From Antennarius striatus (taxonomy: Eukaryota; Chordata; Actinopteri; Lophiiformes; Antennariidae), in assembly GCF_040054535.1 (NCBI RefSeq), contig NC_090796.1:6809001-6873000 (forward strand): a DNA stretch of 64,000 bases, read 5' to 3'. This document shows, piece after piece, positions 40,201 through 53,394 of this stretch. The position numbers and the translations under genes are program-made. The stretch's first letter is position 1; each line of letters opens with the position of its first letter. Under the pieces are notes generated by a model that saw only the letters and a list, made by a program, of their open reading frames with translations, was not told the DNA's origin and did no database searches.

Positions 40201-41313
40201 AAAAAAAAAATTGGATGGAAGTAGCTACTTAAAAATGAAAGTGTATAATTTTATGGTACCATGTAGCATCACTTCTGCTCTTCTCTCTTATGAATAAAGC
40301 ATCAAGAAGGGCACAAATAAAAACTGTGTGGACATCACACTCCAGATGGATGTCACTTACATTTTAGACTCTCTCCTCATATTTTGCTTTTGGTGCTTGC
40401 ATACCAAACCCACTCACTAATCAGCACACTCTCCTCTTCACTAATCCTCTCTCACAGGACAGCGGGTGGAAGGACTGGAAAGAAGATTTTGAGATTTGTG
40501 GACAAAATCACTAAATCCAAGTATTTCCAGAAGGCGACGGAGAACGAGTATATCAAGAAGAAGTTTGAGGAAATGTCCAACATGCCCGTGTTGCTCACGG
40601 TCGAGGTTCAAGAGGTGTCAGGGACGCTGGTTATCAATGTCCCACCACCCCCTACGGACAGGATATGGTAGATAAAGAAGCACAGATACTTTGTTATACA
40701 CTGATTTTCTTTAAATTTTGTATTTAAATAAATTTAGTTAAATTCAGTTGAAATTGTCACTGAAACGGTTTGGCTCCAGTCATTGAAATGGTAATATCCA
40801 GTGTTAATTGTTCAGCTATTCTCTGTTTTCAATGTTCAGCTGCATCACATCGTGTGTATGACTCTTGGTGTGACTTTCACGCTTCCTGAAACACAGTTTA
40901 TCATTTATTTATTCTGCTGGTTCGTTTGAGTTCAGTCCCAAGCACTGAAACAACGTGAGACTGAAATGTGGATGATGACCTAATTGTTTAAAGCAGATGT
41001 TTTAGATTTGATGATGGGATTACTTCTTCCGTAGGTACAGCTTCTGTTCTCCACCCAAATTGGATCTGCACGTCCGTCCCAAACTAGGAGAGAGGGAAGT
41101 GACTTTCTGTCATGTGACGGAGTGGATTGAAAAGAAACTACAGGATGAATTCCAGGTTTGTGAAATGAAACAGTCCACACAATGCTGTCATTTTCTCACC
41201 TATCTTCATTTCTCTCACAACCATGTGTCTTTATTCTCCAGAAAGTGCTTGTTCTGCCAAACATGGATGATATCTACTTACCCCTGATGCATTCTGGGTT
41301 GGACAGTCCTTGA
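31111..41313 (+). CDS. tex2: TEX2-like SMP-domain lipid-transfer protein
   Basis: TEX2 proteins are ER membrane proteins with an SMP domain that carries lipids between membranes. Coding exons are 31111-32532, 33575-33775, 34792-35104, 37621-37835, 37965-38114, 38216-38315, 38773-38905, 40008-40139, 40458-40667, 41035-41155 and 41242-41313. They total 3069 bases (1022 residues), in frame throughout. The N-terminal 390 residues are Ser/Pro-rich and disordered, with the TEX2 motifs SLVKSLSTELEFKEES and LNLHLWKQLTQ. A membrane hairpin at about 395-437 contains LSPYFSGLAVGLALGFLIG. A PH-like part follows (ARKREWNPKYPICIQL, LFGRTGREKEEWFRHFL). The SMP domain begins at NALIGRIFWDFLREKYW and runs through PYFMNELTLTDLDMG and ILRFVDKITKSKYFQ to LPNMDDIYLPLMHS. 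The ATG at 31111 has a strong context. The donor after exon 5 (GTGTGA) is weak. It could be tex2 or its teleost paralogue tex2l. Confidence 0.93.
35842..37159 (-). mobile_element. hAT DNA transposon remnant in a TEX2-like intron
   Basis: The element spans 35850-37151 and is flanked by the identical 8-bp target duplication CTTTACTG at 35842-35849 and 37152-37159. Its ends are imperfect terminal inverted repeats: TGGGGGTCTCCAAAC on the left and, reverse-complemented, CAGTGGTCCCCAAAC on the right. This is the hAT pattern of Charlie-like elements. On the minus strand, 36840-36560 encodes a transposase C-terminus: KPFVADIDEAQPPYQFELAE, then LQNCDVLIDTFKPDSLSDFY, then SHMKLLKIQMRSRFTNEHLH, matching GTF2IRD2/ZBED-related hAT dimerisation regions. 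Frame changes and loss of the catalytic part show that it is inactive. It lies between coding exons 34792-35104 and 37621-37835. Confidence 0.85.
37165..37445 (-). repeat. tRNA-derived SINE copy A (minus orientation)
   Basis: It shares AATCCCCGAA-type sequence, CACACTCTAGT, TATTAGTGTGTACAGGCCC, GCCTGTAGGCATGCAAG and GAGCAATTTGTAAAGG with the copy at 42575. The right end contains the inverted B box and anticodon-side remnant (AATCGAATTGCCGATCTTG). It has only a short CA run. It sits 5 bases after the hAT target duplication. Confidence 0.7.
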
Positions 41314-41490
41314 GCACCACAGCATACATCGTCTCAGTCTGAGCGCACGCAGAAGTCCCATAGACCTCAGAGGCTCCAAGGCAAACATATAAACCCCATA
41401 TTTATGTCAAAGCAAGGATTTTATAAAAGTCTGATATGTTTTGTTGTTGGGTGTGAAGGGGAATCTGTGGCTTATTTATACCATAAAGAG

Positions 41491-41496
41491 AATAAA
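41491..41496 (+). terminator. Poly(A) signal of the TEX2-like gene
   Basis: AATAAA lies about 180 bases after the stop at 41311-41313. Confidence 0.65.
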
Positions 41497-42574
41497 TGGT
41501 TTATTCAGAGCATTCAGAGTGAAATGTAATAGAAAACATACAAACAACTACAAGTGAAAGCTTTTGGAAAGATTTCCAGGTGATTTCTTTTTTCCATTTT
41601 TTTGGATTTGTTTTTTTGTTGCCCAGTGTAACTTTGGATATAACGTGATAAATATTATTATATGAATAAAAAACTAACTGCTTGTGTTTGTGATGTACAG
41701 TCCTCATCCTCGTGAAAACACATTGTTCACTCTTGTTTGCTCTTTTATCAGTAAATGCCAAAGGAAAAGAGAATTGTATTAATTTATGGAAGAACACTGG
41801 ACTCACTTCAATTCATTATTTTATATTTCTTCAAATGGAAAACTTAAACACATCCTAATAATTAGAATTAGCATATTTATCCATATATACAATATACAAT
41901 ATGCCGTACTTGGAAAAACAGGATGATTTTGGATAGTTTAAACATCATTGCTGACAGCATCAATAGCCCAGTGCTTGAGACAAGACAAAACATTTCACCT
42001 AGGATTCATAAAAATGGACAACATTTGGATTTATTATAGTTAGAAATTGCTTGGTTTGCCTCGGAACTAAAAAAAATCACAGTTAAATTTGACAGCACAG
42101 GATTTGTTTCAGAGAGCAATAAATATACAACAAAACTGATGAAGCTGTAATACAGTACAAGAAAATAATGTTAGCAAATGCTCATTCATTAAACTTCAAA
42201 TGAAAAGATTAATTGATAAAGAAGTTAAGATGAAAAGACTCAAATGAAAATGACCTAAAAATGGTGGGAAAATAGCCTGCACAAAGGCCTGAGGACTGAA
42301 AATGAAACTGCATGAAAATAATTATTCCACAGCTAAAATGAGGTAAAATGTTTGAAGTCTTCGATGTGATGTAGGTTAAACTGTGCTGTTTCATTGACCG
42401 GAGTGGATCCTCCTTTAAACTCTATGGTGGGATTTAATTAAGGACAGTTAACAACTATTAAACATATACACCTCACACACATGACATGGAGTATATAGGC
42501 AAACAGCAGGGGGCAGCACCTGCTAATCATTCTTCAAACCTCGCTGCCACACTGGGAACTCGCCTTAGCAAGAC

Positions 42575-43045
<471 letters not shown>

Positions 43046-43855
43046 TTCTTCCTGTCCTTTATGGATATTGTTGTTATTATCCAGTACTGACATACTTGTG
43101 CTTACACTAAGTGTATTATTAGCTGCTGTTATTCATCTTTATGTGCTGTTGATGTACCCAACATATGTGGAGTCGTCAATTATAGGCCTGTGTAGGCCCT
43201 ATGCACCCGTATAAATCAAAACTCAATCACAGCAACAAACTAAAATGACATTTATGAGAGGACATACTTGCACCTCCCTCAACTCCTCAATGTATTTACA
43301 ATTCACAAGAGTACAAACAAGAAGTCCTGGATCTGCCTGCTTAACCGGATGTGCACAAAAACCTCTGCCATGTGTTTCGTGTGAGGTACAACTTTTCTAC
43401 AAACCCAGACAGTTATTTTCGCATGATCCTGTTGACAACCTGCACTAAAAGTAAGCAGATGTGAGCAGCAAACCTCTGCAGTGGAGGAAACAAAGTTTTT
43501 GCATTGACGCATTTTGAGTAAGTGAATCATTGTTTAATGTTTGATAAGTTCAACTCAGTTTAGTGTGATTTCTTATCGTATAAATACTTTTTGATGGGGA
43601 TAGTTAGATGGTTATCATAATATACTTTATCTACAAAATGCAGACACATACTGCACATACTGTATTTTAATCAGTGTGAGTTTGTTACCCTCACCTAACC
43701 CGTTCAACAACATGATTTACAATGAGGAAAATATTTATAGTTTCGGTTTGATAACTCCTGTAGTTGTAGTCCATCAACGGGTTCATTATTTTTGGCTTTC
43801 TCCTGTTGGAGATTGAATGTGATACCTTTAAGGAAATATGTCCAACGCTACATGA

Positions 43856-43858
<3 letters not shown>

Positions 43859-43951
<93 letters not shown>
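43859..43951. repeat. (CA)n microsatellite
   Basis: About 46 uninterrupted CA units in intergenic DNA. No SINE body is recognised beside it. Confidence 0.97.
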
Positions 43952-43953
<2 letters not shown>

Positions 43954-46900
43954 GCCTGGTATTCCAGGAATTGAGCCGCAGGTCACAAATAGGCCACAGG
44001 CATCACATATCTGACTACTTTTTACCGCAGATTTCCTTGTCTTTGACTGTAAAGACTATAAATTCTTTCCTAAACGTTCCTCCTAAAGCAAACACCGGAG
44101 CTACTGTGCCTCTTGACAGGAAACATTTATTTCTGTTGCCAACATGTTTGTTATATTAAGATGTCACATTTTGATGAGAAAAATTTTCTCGCAACATTTT
44201 GTCAAGAAAATACAGCGTTACAGTGACATAAAGATCTTGTCTGACTAAACTTGTTCAAACTGTTGTGGGGGACCATTCTGTTTCATCAAAATGAAACCTT
44301 GATTTGAATCAGATTATATTTGATTAGTGCTCGCTACAAGGTTAGGCAAACAAATCACAAAATAAATCAGAATATTTCTGTCAATAGAATTATCATGTTC
44401 TTATAGTACATTACATGCTCACATAGTGTGTTTTGTAACTTAGTCTTGCATCACCAAAAAAAGGGATGGGCTTACCCTCAGGCTCAGATATTTTGTTTGA
44501 CTTTTGAAATCTCAAAAATCCCCTCCTGACAACACATTTCCAATCAGCTCCTTTGTTTTTCGACTAACAGATAGTGGACTTTAAAAGACACTTCTGTTTT
44601 GCTGTCTCGGTTTTTATTATGTAACAACACTAAAAGAAAAATCAAGCCAGCCACTCCATTACCCTTACCCATCAGCACCGACTGGCATGTTCTCCTCCTG
44701 CGGGGATTAATAAAGTTTTTACAACGTGAAAATGTTACGTGACTACATCCTTTCTGATATAAAGTGTAAGAATGGATTCAGAATATTCGTAATACCTATC
44801 CTCTTGTGGATAGGGAATGCTGGATTCTTTGCCACTGGCTTGCTACATTCTTTTCTTTTAGGGCAGAGGGAGACAATGAGGCTGCTGTGGTCGATGGGAG
44901 GGGTCTGGAAAATGTTTTGAAATCAGTTTTGAAATTTTTGACTTCAGTTTCTATTGTTTATGCTTTACTTCACAACACAAGCATTTCTTTTCTTTATTAA
45001 TACCTCACACTGGTGAAACTCCTACAGATGAGTTGTTCTTGGGTTAGAAATGTTTTTATTCATTGTATGAAAATTATGTTTCATTGAGTCTCTCCATGTG
45101 ACTTATTTCAATCATCTCCAAAAATCTGTCACAACAGCACGAGACAACTGAGTTTATACTAGGTTTAAGATAATTTCACTAAAGATAAATTAAACGTAGT
45201 ATAAATGTATGCATGCTGTATGCTTTATGTCTATGTAATATTCAGTATTTTCTGTGACATTCTGCACCTGTATAACAGCTACATAGATGTTAATATTTCT
45301 TAATCACTTGACAGAATGCTGAATCTATGGAGTCTGATCATACTGTCACCCCAGAGATGTTCAGAGGAGTATAGAGTGGGTCATTGGTCAGTCCAGAACT
45401 GAGACATCCTTCTTCAGAAATACGGTTACACACACGAGCCTGGTCATGTCATTTTGTCAGGAATAAATGTATTGGTGATTTGTCATGGTCCTGTCATTTA
45501 CAGGCCCGTAACAGATGTCAGCAGTCTCTGGCCAGTCAGTACGTGTTTGTTTGTTTGTACGTGATCAGAATCTGTTTCTGATTGACACAGCAGATCCTTG
45601 CATGTTGTGACTAGGGCGTGTAGGGCGTCTGTTGTTCTTCTATTACAGTGTGGACGCACCATCATAAACAGGTGAGCATTTACCTGTTTGGTGGACCAAC
45701 CCATCTGCAGCAGACAAATGGCACGCAGTCGTTTTGCTCCAATGATGTCATTTTCTCCTCAAGCGTTATGGCTTTTGATCAAGATGGATCGGTTAAACAA
45801 GGGAGGGGTCATTTTCCATTAGATGAATAAAGCCTTTATGTCTATTTTTCCATTACTACTGATTAATCTACATTTGGCAGGCATTACCAGGAAATGAGCC
45901 CTGCATACAGACGTACAAACAGGTAAGGATTTCTCAAATTGGGTCAAAATATGGGCGGTGTGTCCTCACCTTGGAGTCATTTTTGTAAAAAGGGATCAAT
46001 GCACACCCACTTCAAACAAATGTGTCAACCACACCATCAGAGTGTGGTATCTTGTTGAGGATGATATATATGCTGTACAGGTGATACTGAAGGAAACGGT
46101 TGTATTTCTCAGAAGAGACTGTTTAAGCCTGGCAACAGCCTCGTCTTCAGAATGCTCCTTCATCCAGTCTTTCAACGCTGACATGAAACAATTACTTACA
46201 AGTGCCTTGGAGACAAGAATACAATACTTCCTTCCGATAAACAATCACTTATAGGAAAATCTGTACCTGGTTTAAATCTCTTTTTCTCCAGAAAACTATT
46301 ATTTAAACAGAAAGTAGTATTAAATAATTTCAGTCAAGTTTTAAGTGCATTTTCCACTCACTTTCATTCTTATGATATGATTTAACTATTGCTTGTGTTG
46401 TTCATGACTCTTTGATCCAACATTTGTGCTTTCATTTTTGTTTCGTTTCCTGCAGCTCTTATGATATTTGTAACACAGACATCAAATAAGCCACAAAGCC
46501 ATACATTTTGATCAACCACCTAAAAAGCGATGTAATTCTGGATTTGTTCTCCTTCAAGTAAAAGAAAAGTTATTTTTTTCCAGATATTCTGCATCCTTTT
46601 CAACTGTATGTGGCTGTTACCACCAGTTCATTCTGTGTTGTGATCTGTATGAAACGCTGGAGGTCTAAAAATATCCTATGGTAGGGTAACTGTCATTAAC
46701 AATGGTCACCCTTTCTGACCACCTCACTTTTATCTTATGGATTTGTTCCTAGGTTTGTGGCATTTACTGTTATTATTTAAATCATTTTTATATATGTTCT
46801 GTATGCATTTTATACTATAATTTGCCATAAAAATGCAATAATAAAAAGTGCAAAAATAAAAATCTAAAAACACATGAAAACATGTGCCCATATGCACATC

Positions 46901-46959
46901 TACTCTCCCGTTGTATAATCACAAACCACAAATCAAAGGTAATTTGGTGCAAACTGGAT

Positions 46960-46965
46960 TTTATT
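46960..46965 (-). terminator. Possible poly(A) signal of noxo1
   Basis: TTTATT on the plus strand (AATAAA on minus) lies about 690 bases beyond the noxo1 stop. Other hexamers exist nearby, so the choice is uncertain. Confidence 0.3.
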
Positions 46966-47656
46966 AATCTGTTTATATGAAATTTAGATAGTAAAATATA
47001 CCAATAATACAATAATTCTTACAGGTTATGAGTTAATACATAATGGCATAATTACATACTCCTACAATATTCAGGAGAACAATAATATGTTAATTCTTAA
47101 ATAAGAATACTCTGATAGCCTGTTCACCACATCCATCAAACTGCAGTACTCATAGTAGTAATGTGTTAGTAGTCAGTCTAAAACAGAAAAACACAAAAGA
47201 TCTCAATCATGTCACTTGTGTTGTCTTTGTGAATAACAGCCATGAATAATACAGCAGATGGTACATTAATAGAGGTTAACATGAGACAATGTACATTTTC
47301 CTATGTGATTAAACAGATCAATAAAATTAAATATTACATTTTTGACTCAAAAATCATTTTTATTTTCCCATAAGTGGCAAAAACATTTTTTTAAATGCCA
47401 CCTACACATTTTGTTATTCCTTCCATGTAAAGTGCTTCACTGAAGCTACATAATTCTCACAATGATATTTCTTGAATCATACCAAAGACACTGTGCCCCA
47501 TGTTATCAAATGGAAAATTTCTAGATAACATTTTAAGACATTCAGAAAGAATTTATCTAGTGTCAGAATGCTGACTGACCAACGAAACATCCACTGAGTT
47601 GAAAAAAGTTGTGTACTTTACAGATACAGTACACATGATTGATCAAGGGTCAGCCC

Positions 47657-50462
47657 CTAGCGGCTTTGAGTTGACTCTGCTTGAATCTGAAGTCTGGTCT
47701 TGGTGGCCATGGCTGCCTTGCGGGTCACGGTGGTGCAGCGGGTCATGATCTCCTCGGTTTTGGGCCTTCTTGGTATCCTGGGAGCAACTGGTGCCGTCTC
47801 ACTTCCTCTGGATGATGCAGATGTAGAGCTCTCAGTGCTGGCGCTGGAGCCGCGGCGGTCTGACAGGTTAGGCTCAGGGCTGCTGTGATCATTCTGGCTG
47901 ACATTAGCCAAGGAACGATGATGCTCTGTTTCCTCGTTTGAATTTGAGATTGAGAAGCTGCCATCAATGCCTGCGTCGGTCATGCGGCGTGCATAGCGGT
48001 TTGGCTTTGAGGCATCCTTCACTGCCTGTATTGGTGACTGGGTCTCAGCGAGAATATCGAGTGATCGAGCCTTGTGGAGATTCCCGAGTTTCCCTCTGGA
48101 CTTGCCTGCAGATTCTGGATGTGTCTTGATTCCTTTGTTGAGGATGAGTGTATGAGAAGAGTCATAGCTGGAGGCCAGGTTCAGAGTGGAGCCATGCACC
48201 TTCTTCTTCTGTAGGTTATAAAGGCCTGCCCGTGGGTTGTTGTAGGGTTGCAGGTACATAGAGGGAATATAACCTCCCTTGTCATTGAATCTGAGGGGGA
48301 ATTGAAAGTGAAAGGGAGTTAATTCAACCTGTTAATAAAAATTCAGCATCTTAATACCCATTATTAAGCATGGGAATCTATTTTTACATGTGGTTTCACT
48401 CTGTTGAGATACATTTCACGCTATCTTCAGCATTAAAATTTTTGTTTTATCTGCTCTTTATTTACTTTATAACATGACATGATGTTTATGATATTTATTT
48501 TGAAGTTTATGAAAGGACATTTGAAATCAGTAAAGTTTGGGATACCTGATGAGCCACCATCCATTGTCAGACTTCTGCAGCACTTCCACCACACTCCCAA
48601 TGGGTACTGACACCTCGTCACTACTCTTGGCAGAGTAACTCCTTACAGCACAATAAAGGGAACCTAAAGGTCACAAGAATACAACATTAAACATCTTACA
48701 TCTCTTGAAACATGGTATTGTATTTACTTCCAACAACTAAAGAGTGCCCCCTACTGGTGGCTGCTTGCAGTAACTACAATTCATAAACGCATCAATGTAA
48801 ACATTTTGCAGGTTATTTGAAAATGATGCTAATTCCCACTTTAGTATTTTAAATACAGCTATTTATACAGTCTTGGAAAATGTAACTTTGCTTTATGCAC
48901 CATAAAATCCAATTGAGAATAAAAGTATCATACCTCCTAGGTGGACTTCATCATCACTTTCCTCTCCATCCTGTAACTCCAAGTATGGAGCAGGAAACCA
49001 AGCCAAACGCTTATCGTCCTTCTCCACCAGCCACCAGCCTGAAGAGGAAATTAAAAATAATTTCAGCATAAATGGAATGACTAAATAAAGGGTAGATCAC
49101 AGCTCTGAGAGGATGCTATTGCTTTAACATTCAGCACTGACCTGCAGGATCTTTGATCAGCACATCCAGTTTCTCATTCAGAGCAACATTAAAAGGACGA
49201 TTCTTAGTGTCCTTTGTCTCATAAGCAGCCACACAGCAGTAGGTCTGGGTGACGAACGGGTGGGTGACAACTCCTGCTGGCCTTTGAGTCACATTTTCTT
49301 CTCCACCAGAGCCGTCAGACAGCAGGATGATGACACTAAATCAGAGACAAGATATGTTTTAAAACAGGTCCATCAAATGTTTCAAATGATTCGAGGTAAA
49401 TGAAATGACCGATCTACCTGTTCTTGATGAAGTCTGGCTGTAGGTCGTGGTCTTTGGGCATGAAGAACTGTGTGACCTCTGAGCTCTGAGTCACAGCCGG
49501 ATCACTTTTCAACAGGTTGCCACAGTAGATCTCTAGGGTCTTCATGATTTGGAAAGGTTTCTTGGATCCCCTCTGTGGGAGGCTGCTCATCGCGGCCTTC
49601 CCTGGATAGGGCAAAGGATGTAGTTTTTTAGAAAATCTCTCATTTCCATTTTTTCCTCAAGAAACACAGGAAGCACAGGCTACATGGCACAGATGCAGAT
49701 TGGAAGAATGAATTGAGGATGTGTCTCATTTATTTTTAGGCACGATTAAAAAGAATTCCCCTCTGGAGTGGGTAATATAATTTGAAGTTTTCTTTTTTTT
49801 TTTTAGATATCAAACTGATATTGTTGACTAACTAAATTAATGGCTCTAAATATTTCAAACCATGACAGTTTTTTGATGAAGTGGTTAGAGAAAATGGATG
49901 AGCGAATGAAAATTTGAATGGATTCATGTGATTTCTAATCAGTCAGAACATACTGAGAAAATCTTACCTCCAAATTTGGGGATCATTCTGGTCTTCTTCT
50001 GAAACGTACTCGACTGTGTGAACTTCTTTTTTAGCTCCCCCTGTAAAAGAAAAAAGAAATTATTATTATTATTATTATTATTATTATTGTTGTTGTTGTT
50101 GTTGTTGTTGTTGTAAATAAATGAAATAGAGCGCAATTGACAGGGTTTTATTTATATTTACATGAAATTCCTTGAAGTTCCTGAAGGACCTGTACACAAT
50201 CACTTCCGTCTCGTCAGACCACAAAACAGATATCATGAACATCTGAAGAGAGAGCAAATAAATAAATAAATAAATAAACAAACAAACAAACAAACATGCA
50301 ACTAAATGAATGAATGAATAAAAAAGTTGATAATATTTTCTTGCACCCACATAGCTATCGGTCGAATCAAACTGTGTCTTCACCCACCTTGAGTTTCGGC
50401 GTCTCCCTCCGGACCGCTCCGATGATTCGGGCACTGATCACAAAGCGCTGCTCTCCGGTCAT
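47657..50462 (-). CDS. noxo1: NADPH oxidase organizer 1
   Basis: NOXO1 is the p47phox-like scaffold that brings NOXA1 to membrane p22phox and activates NOX1/NOX3 superoxide production. Minus-strand exons are 50462-50388, 50242-50162, 50040-49968, 49601-49418, 49335-49142, 49038-48934, 48663-48546 and 48290-47657, totalling 1464 bases (487 residues). Exons 1-5 begin with a PX lipid-binding domain ([17 protein letters not shown], then [11 protein letters not shown] with the phosphoinositide-type Arg). Two SH3 domains follow: [20 protein letters not shown] with [20 protein letters not shown], then [20 protein letters not shown] with [20 protein letters not shown]. The long Ser-rich tail contains a proline-rich NOXA1-binding-like motif, [15 protein letters not shown], then [11 protein letters not shown] as at the end of human NOXO1. 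At 487 residues it is longer than human NOXO1 (about 370), mainly in the tail. Confidence 0.94.
50058..50114. repeat. (ATT)n/(GTT)n microsatellite
   Basis: About nine ATT units pass into about nine GTT units in noxo1 intron 2. Poly-Asn or poly-Gln readings across it are intronic artefacts. Confidence 0.95.
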
Positions 50463-50536
50463 CGTTCGTGTCTGCGTGTCTCAGGTGAGAGGATGAAGGT
50501 TTGCTTGGCTCTGACTCGGCCGTGACTCGGCCGCTG

Positions 50537-50572
50537 TAAATATACGCACCGCGCACTCGGAAAGGGGGCGGG
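50537..50572 (-). promoter_or_regulatory. Candidate noxo1 core promoter
   Basis: On the minus strand a TATA-like TATATTTA (50537-50544) lies about 75 bases before the noxo1 ATG, with a GC box (plus-strand GGGGGCGGGG, about 50563-50572) 20 bases further upstream. The surrounding 200 bases are the most GC-rich non-coding DNA near the gene. Confidence 0.5.
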
Positions 50573-51054
50573 GTCAGGAGCGACACCGGCACGCTGAAGT
50601 CACGAGGGAAGGATGAACAACATTGCAAAAGTTCCACCGCAGCAGATTTAGACTACTCCCATAGCTTCCGGTTGTGTGGGAGGTAAGGAAAACTGAGGAG
50701 CCCCAAGTTGACGCAGAGCTCTTCTTCTGTCTTCCTGTTAGTCCAGGTCAATTCTATTGTACTGAAAATAGATGAATCAGTGAATGGAGCTCAAGTGAGA
50801 CAGTAAGTGTTAACATCTGCATTTAGACAAGCCCAGATTTTAATTGAGTGACCCCCAGAAAATACATCAGCACCTGGTAGAGTAGCCCCCCAGTGTGACT
50901 TTGCATTCTACAGTGGACCCCAGGTGGAGGACGTGATGCTGTGTTCTTGAATGAATGAATGAATGAATGAAAATTATTTTGGTTGTTTCACATTTAAAAA
51001 ACAAGACATATTTCAATGGTATTAATAGTAACCAAAAAAGGACTGGGCTGAAGC

Positions 51055-51660
51055 AAATTGCTTATACAGTATAAGCAAGTGATGCTGTGTTCTCCGAAAA
51101 TTCCAGAAAGTGTGAGTGTTGGAGTGAATGATTGTTTGTCTTTCATGTGGCCATGCGATGACCTGGCATCTCGTCCAGGATGAACCCTGCCTGTCGTCAG
51201 TGGTGAACTGGGATAAGCTCCGGCAAATCCGTGACCCGTATTTCTGATAAGCAAGGATTATGATCGTGTCCTCGACAAGAAAATGGATAGATGGATGGAA
51301 ACTATGCATGGGTGTGAACGTGAGAGACAATCTTGTTTGTCTTTGTGGCCATCCGATGAGCTGGCGTCTCACGCAGGGTGTGCCCCAGCTCTCACCCATA
51401 ACTAAGTGGGATAAGTTCTAGCAGACTTGTGACCCATATTTCTGATAACCAATGATTATGATCTCTTCTCCTCCAAAGGAAAATGGATGGACTGGTGGAA
51501 ATTCTACATAGGTGTGAGCATGACAGTAAATTGTTGTTTGTGTAGGTGTGGTCATGCGTCACAGATCTGCTGGAACCATAGGTTCCAGCAGATCTGTGAC
51601 CCATATTTCTGATAAATCACGATAACTATCGTCTCATCTTCCAGGAGGTCAATGAATTAA
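51055..51660 (+). repeat. Three tandem degenerate units of the GGATGG-tailed repeat
   Basis: Units at about 51055-51298, 51299-51498 and 51499-51660 share in order TTGTTTGTCTTT or similar, a GGCATCTCG/GGCGTCTCA block, GTGACCCATATTTCTGATAA, and a GAAAATGGATGG ending. Unit 3 has its middle replaced by an inverted copy of its own right half (see the hairpin at 51558-51600). The units are diverged from each other, so the array is old. Confidence 0.75.
51558..51600. repeat. Perfect 20-bp hairpin inside repeat unit 3
   Basis: The arms 51558-51577 and 51581-51600 are exact reverse complements around the loop ATA. The arm starts GTCACAGATCTGCTGG. Confidence 0.95.
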
Positions 51661-51757
51661 AAAAAACAAATATCCTTTTAAGTAAGTTACATACTGTAGC
51701 TTTAGGCCTGTAGTCAGTAGTCAGCACATTTAAGTTAGTAGTTAGACAGTTGTGAAA

Positions 51758-51805
51758 TACAATATAATATAATATAATATAATATAATATAATATAATAT
51801 AATAT
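51758..51805. repeat. (ATATA)-type pentanucleotide repeat
   Basis: About nine copies of a five-base ATAAT/AATAT unit. Confidence 0.95.
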
Positions 51806-53394
51806 ATGTTCGCCTTGCTGAGAATTAGATGAGACAACTCATATCTATTCACCAACTATTAAAATCACGTAAACCCAGACACAATGTTGTTTTAGCTTAG
51901 TTTATTTTATTTTAGCTTATTACAGCTTAGTTAAACAAATGGAAACAATTAACTGACAAAGACATTTTGTCATTTTGTGTCATGACTTCTATCACTGTTT
52001 TTTTTTTTTGTAACACCTGCTGTTGTAAGAATTAAAAAGATGTACCATATTAACAACAGAGGTTCTGTTTTTGCATTTAGAGAATTTATGCTATGATAAG
52101 TTTAAGGTTTATTCACATTTAATAGAGTGAAATGAGTTTTGCATGTAATTCTTGGCAAGACAGCAAACATCCATTCGTCTCAAAAGGACATCAGTCCCTT
52201 GAATAGGAGCTGATTTCTTATTCTGGCATATCTCATACAATGCCTGAAGGATCATTTTTTGTAAGCTTCAGGTATGACACACGTGAAACGAAAGAAATGT
52301 TTCTTCTTACTCAATCACCTCCTAGCATCTCTCACATTCTCTGCTCCTATTAAAACTTTTGCATGTGCTGTCACTTGTCAGCTAGCGGCAATATTTCTTA
52401 TCAGGAAGTAGAGGTATGTGTGTCTATGTGTGTGTGTATGTGTGTGTCTATGTGTTTGTGTGTGTGTGTGTGTGTACGCGTGTGTGTAGACTGTCTGAAA
52501 AGGTAGGGTATTTTTCTGGGGAACAGGTGTTTCTTCAAAGTGAAGATTGAATAGTGGGGCAGAATTGGTGGGGGCGATCCAAACCAAGGCCTGAATCAGA
52601 ATGTGAGTGTTAAGCCTTTGTATGAAGTGATGCCAACACGTTATCAGGCACACACACAGGCGTGCACGTGTTAAAGGTCAGGACTGTCCAGCTTTGCATG
52701 TGACCTGAGGAGGTGTCATCACCTCACATCACGTTTCCCACAGTGGGCATGAAAACAATGACTCTGAATTTTTGTGGCCATCTGTTGAGGGCACGAGACT
52801 TTGCAAATGCAGGGTTCTCTGTATAGGTGCACGTGACACGCAAAGTCACACATGCAGAAAAGGATGATGAAAACGAAGATTCAAGAAAGGCTTGGCAGCA
52901 ATCTGAATCTGATGGCACATCCGCAGTCACGAGGGAGGCCTCGTGGAACCAAGTCAGCTGGATCCATACCATCCGTTTATCACTACTGTACTCATAACTT
53001 ACTTTTACGTGTACCAATGTACCAAAATATTTTTTTGTCATCACTATATTTATGCAAAATAAAATGTATCCGAGCAAGACGTATTTGATGTAATGTTCAA
53101 ATTATATGGATCAAAAAGTTCTAAACACACAATGTGACTGCATTGAATATGAATTAAACAAAACTAGAAAGCCTCATTCTGAAAAATCTGTGGATCTGCC
53201 TAATTGTCTACTTCTTGTTTTCTATCTGCACTGAAGGCTCAATCTTAGGGTTCTGGGAGAGAAGAAAGCTGCTGCAAGAAATCAGTTAGTTTTTAAAAAT
53301 GTTGTATAAAGTTTGAAATCGGTGAAGACAGCCGACACGAAAACGGATATTTTCTCCCACCTGTTTTTTTGACTGATGTATTGATTTTGGCTCT

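Noticed and set aside
45958-46254. 98-codon open frame between the TEX2-like gene and noxo1
   Set aside because: No motif, no splice partners and no family resemblance; likely chance in low-complexity surroundings.
51055-51660. Possible CRISPR-like direct repeats
   Set aside because: The units are about 200 bases, diverged, and match a dispersed fish retroposon; no short identical repeats with unique spacers.
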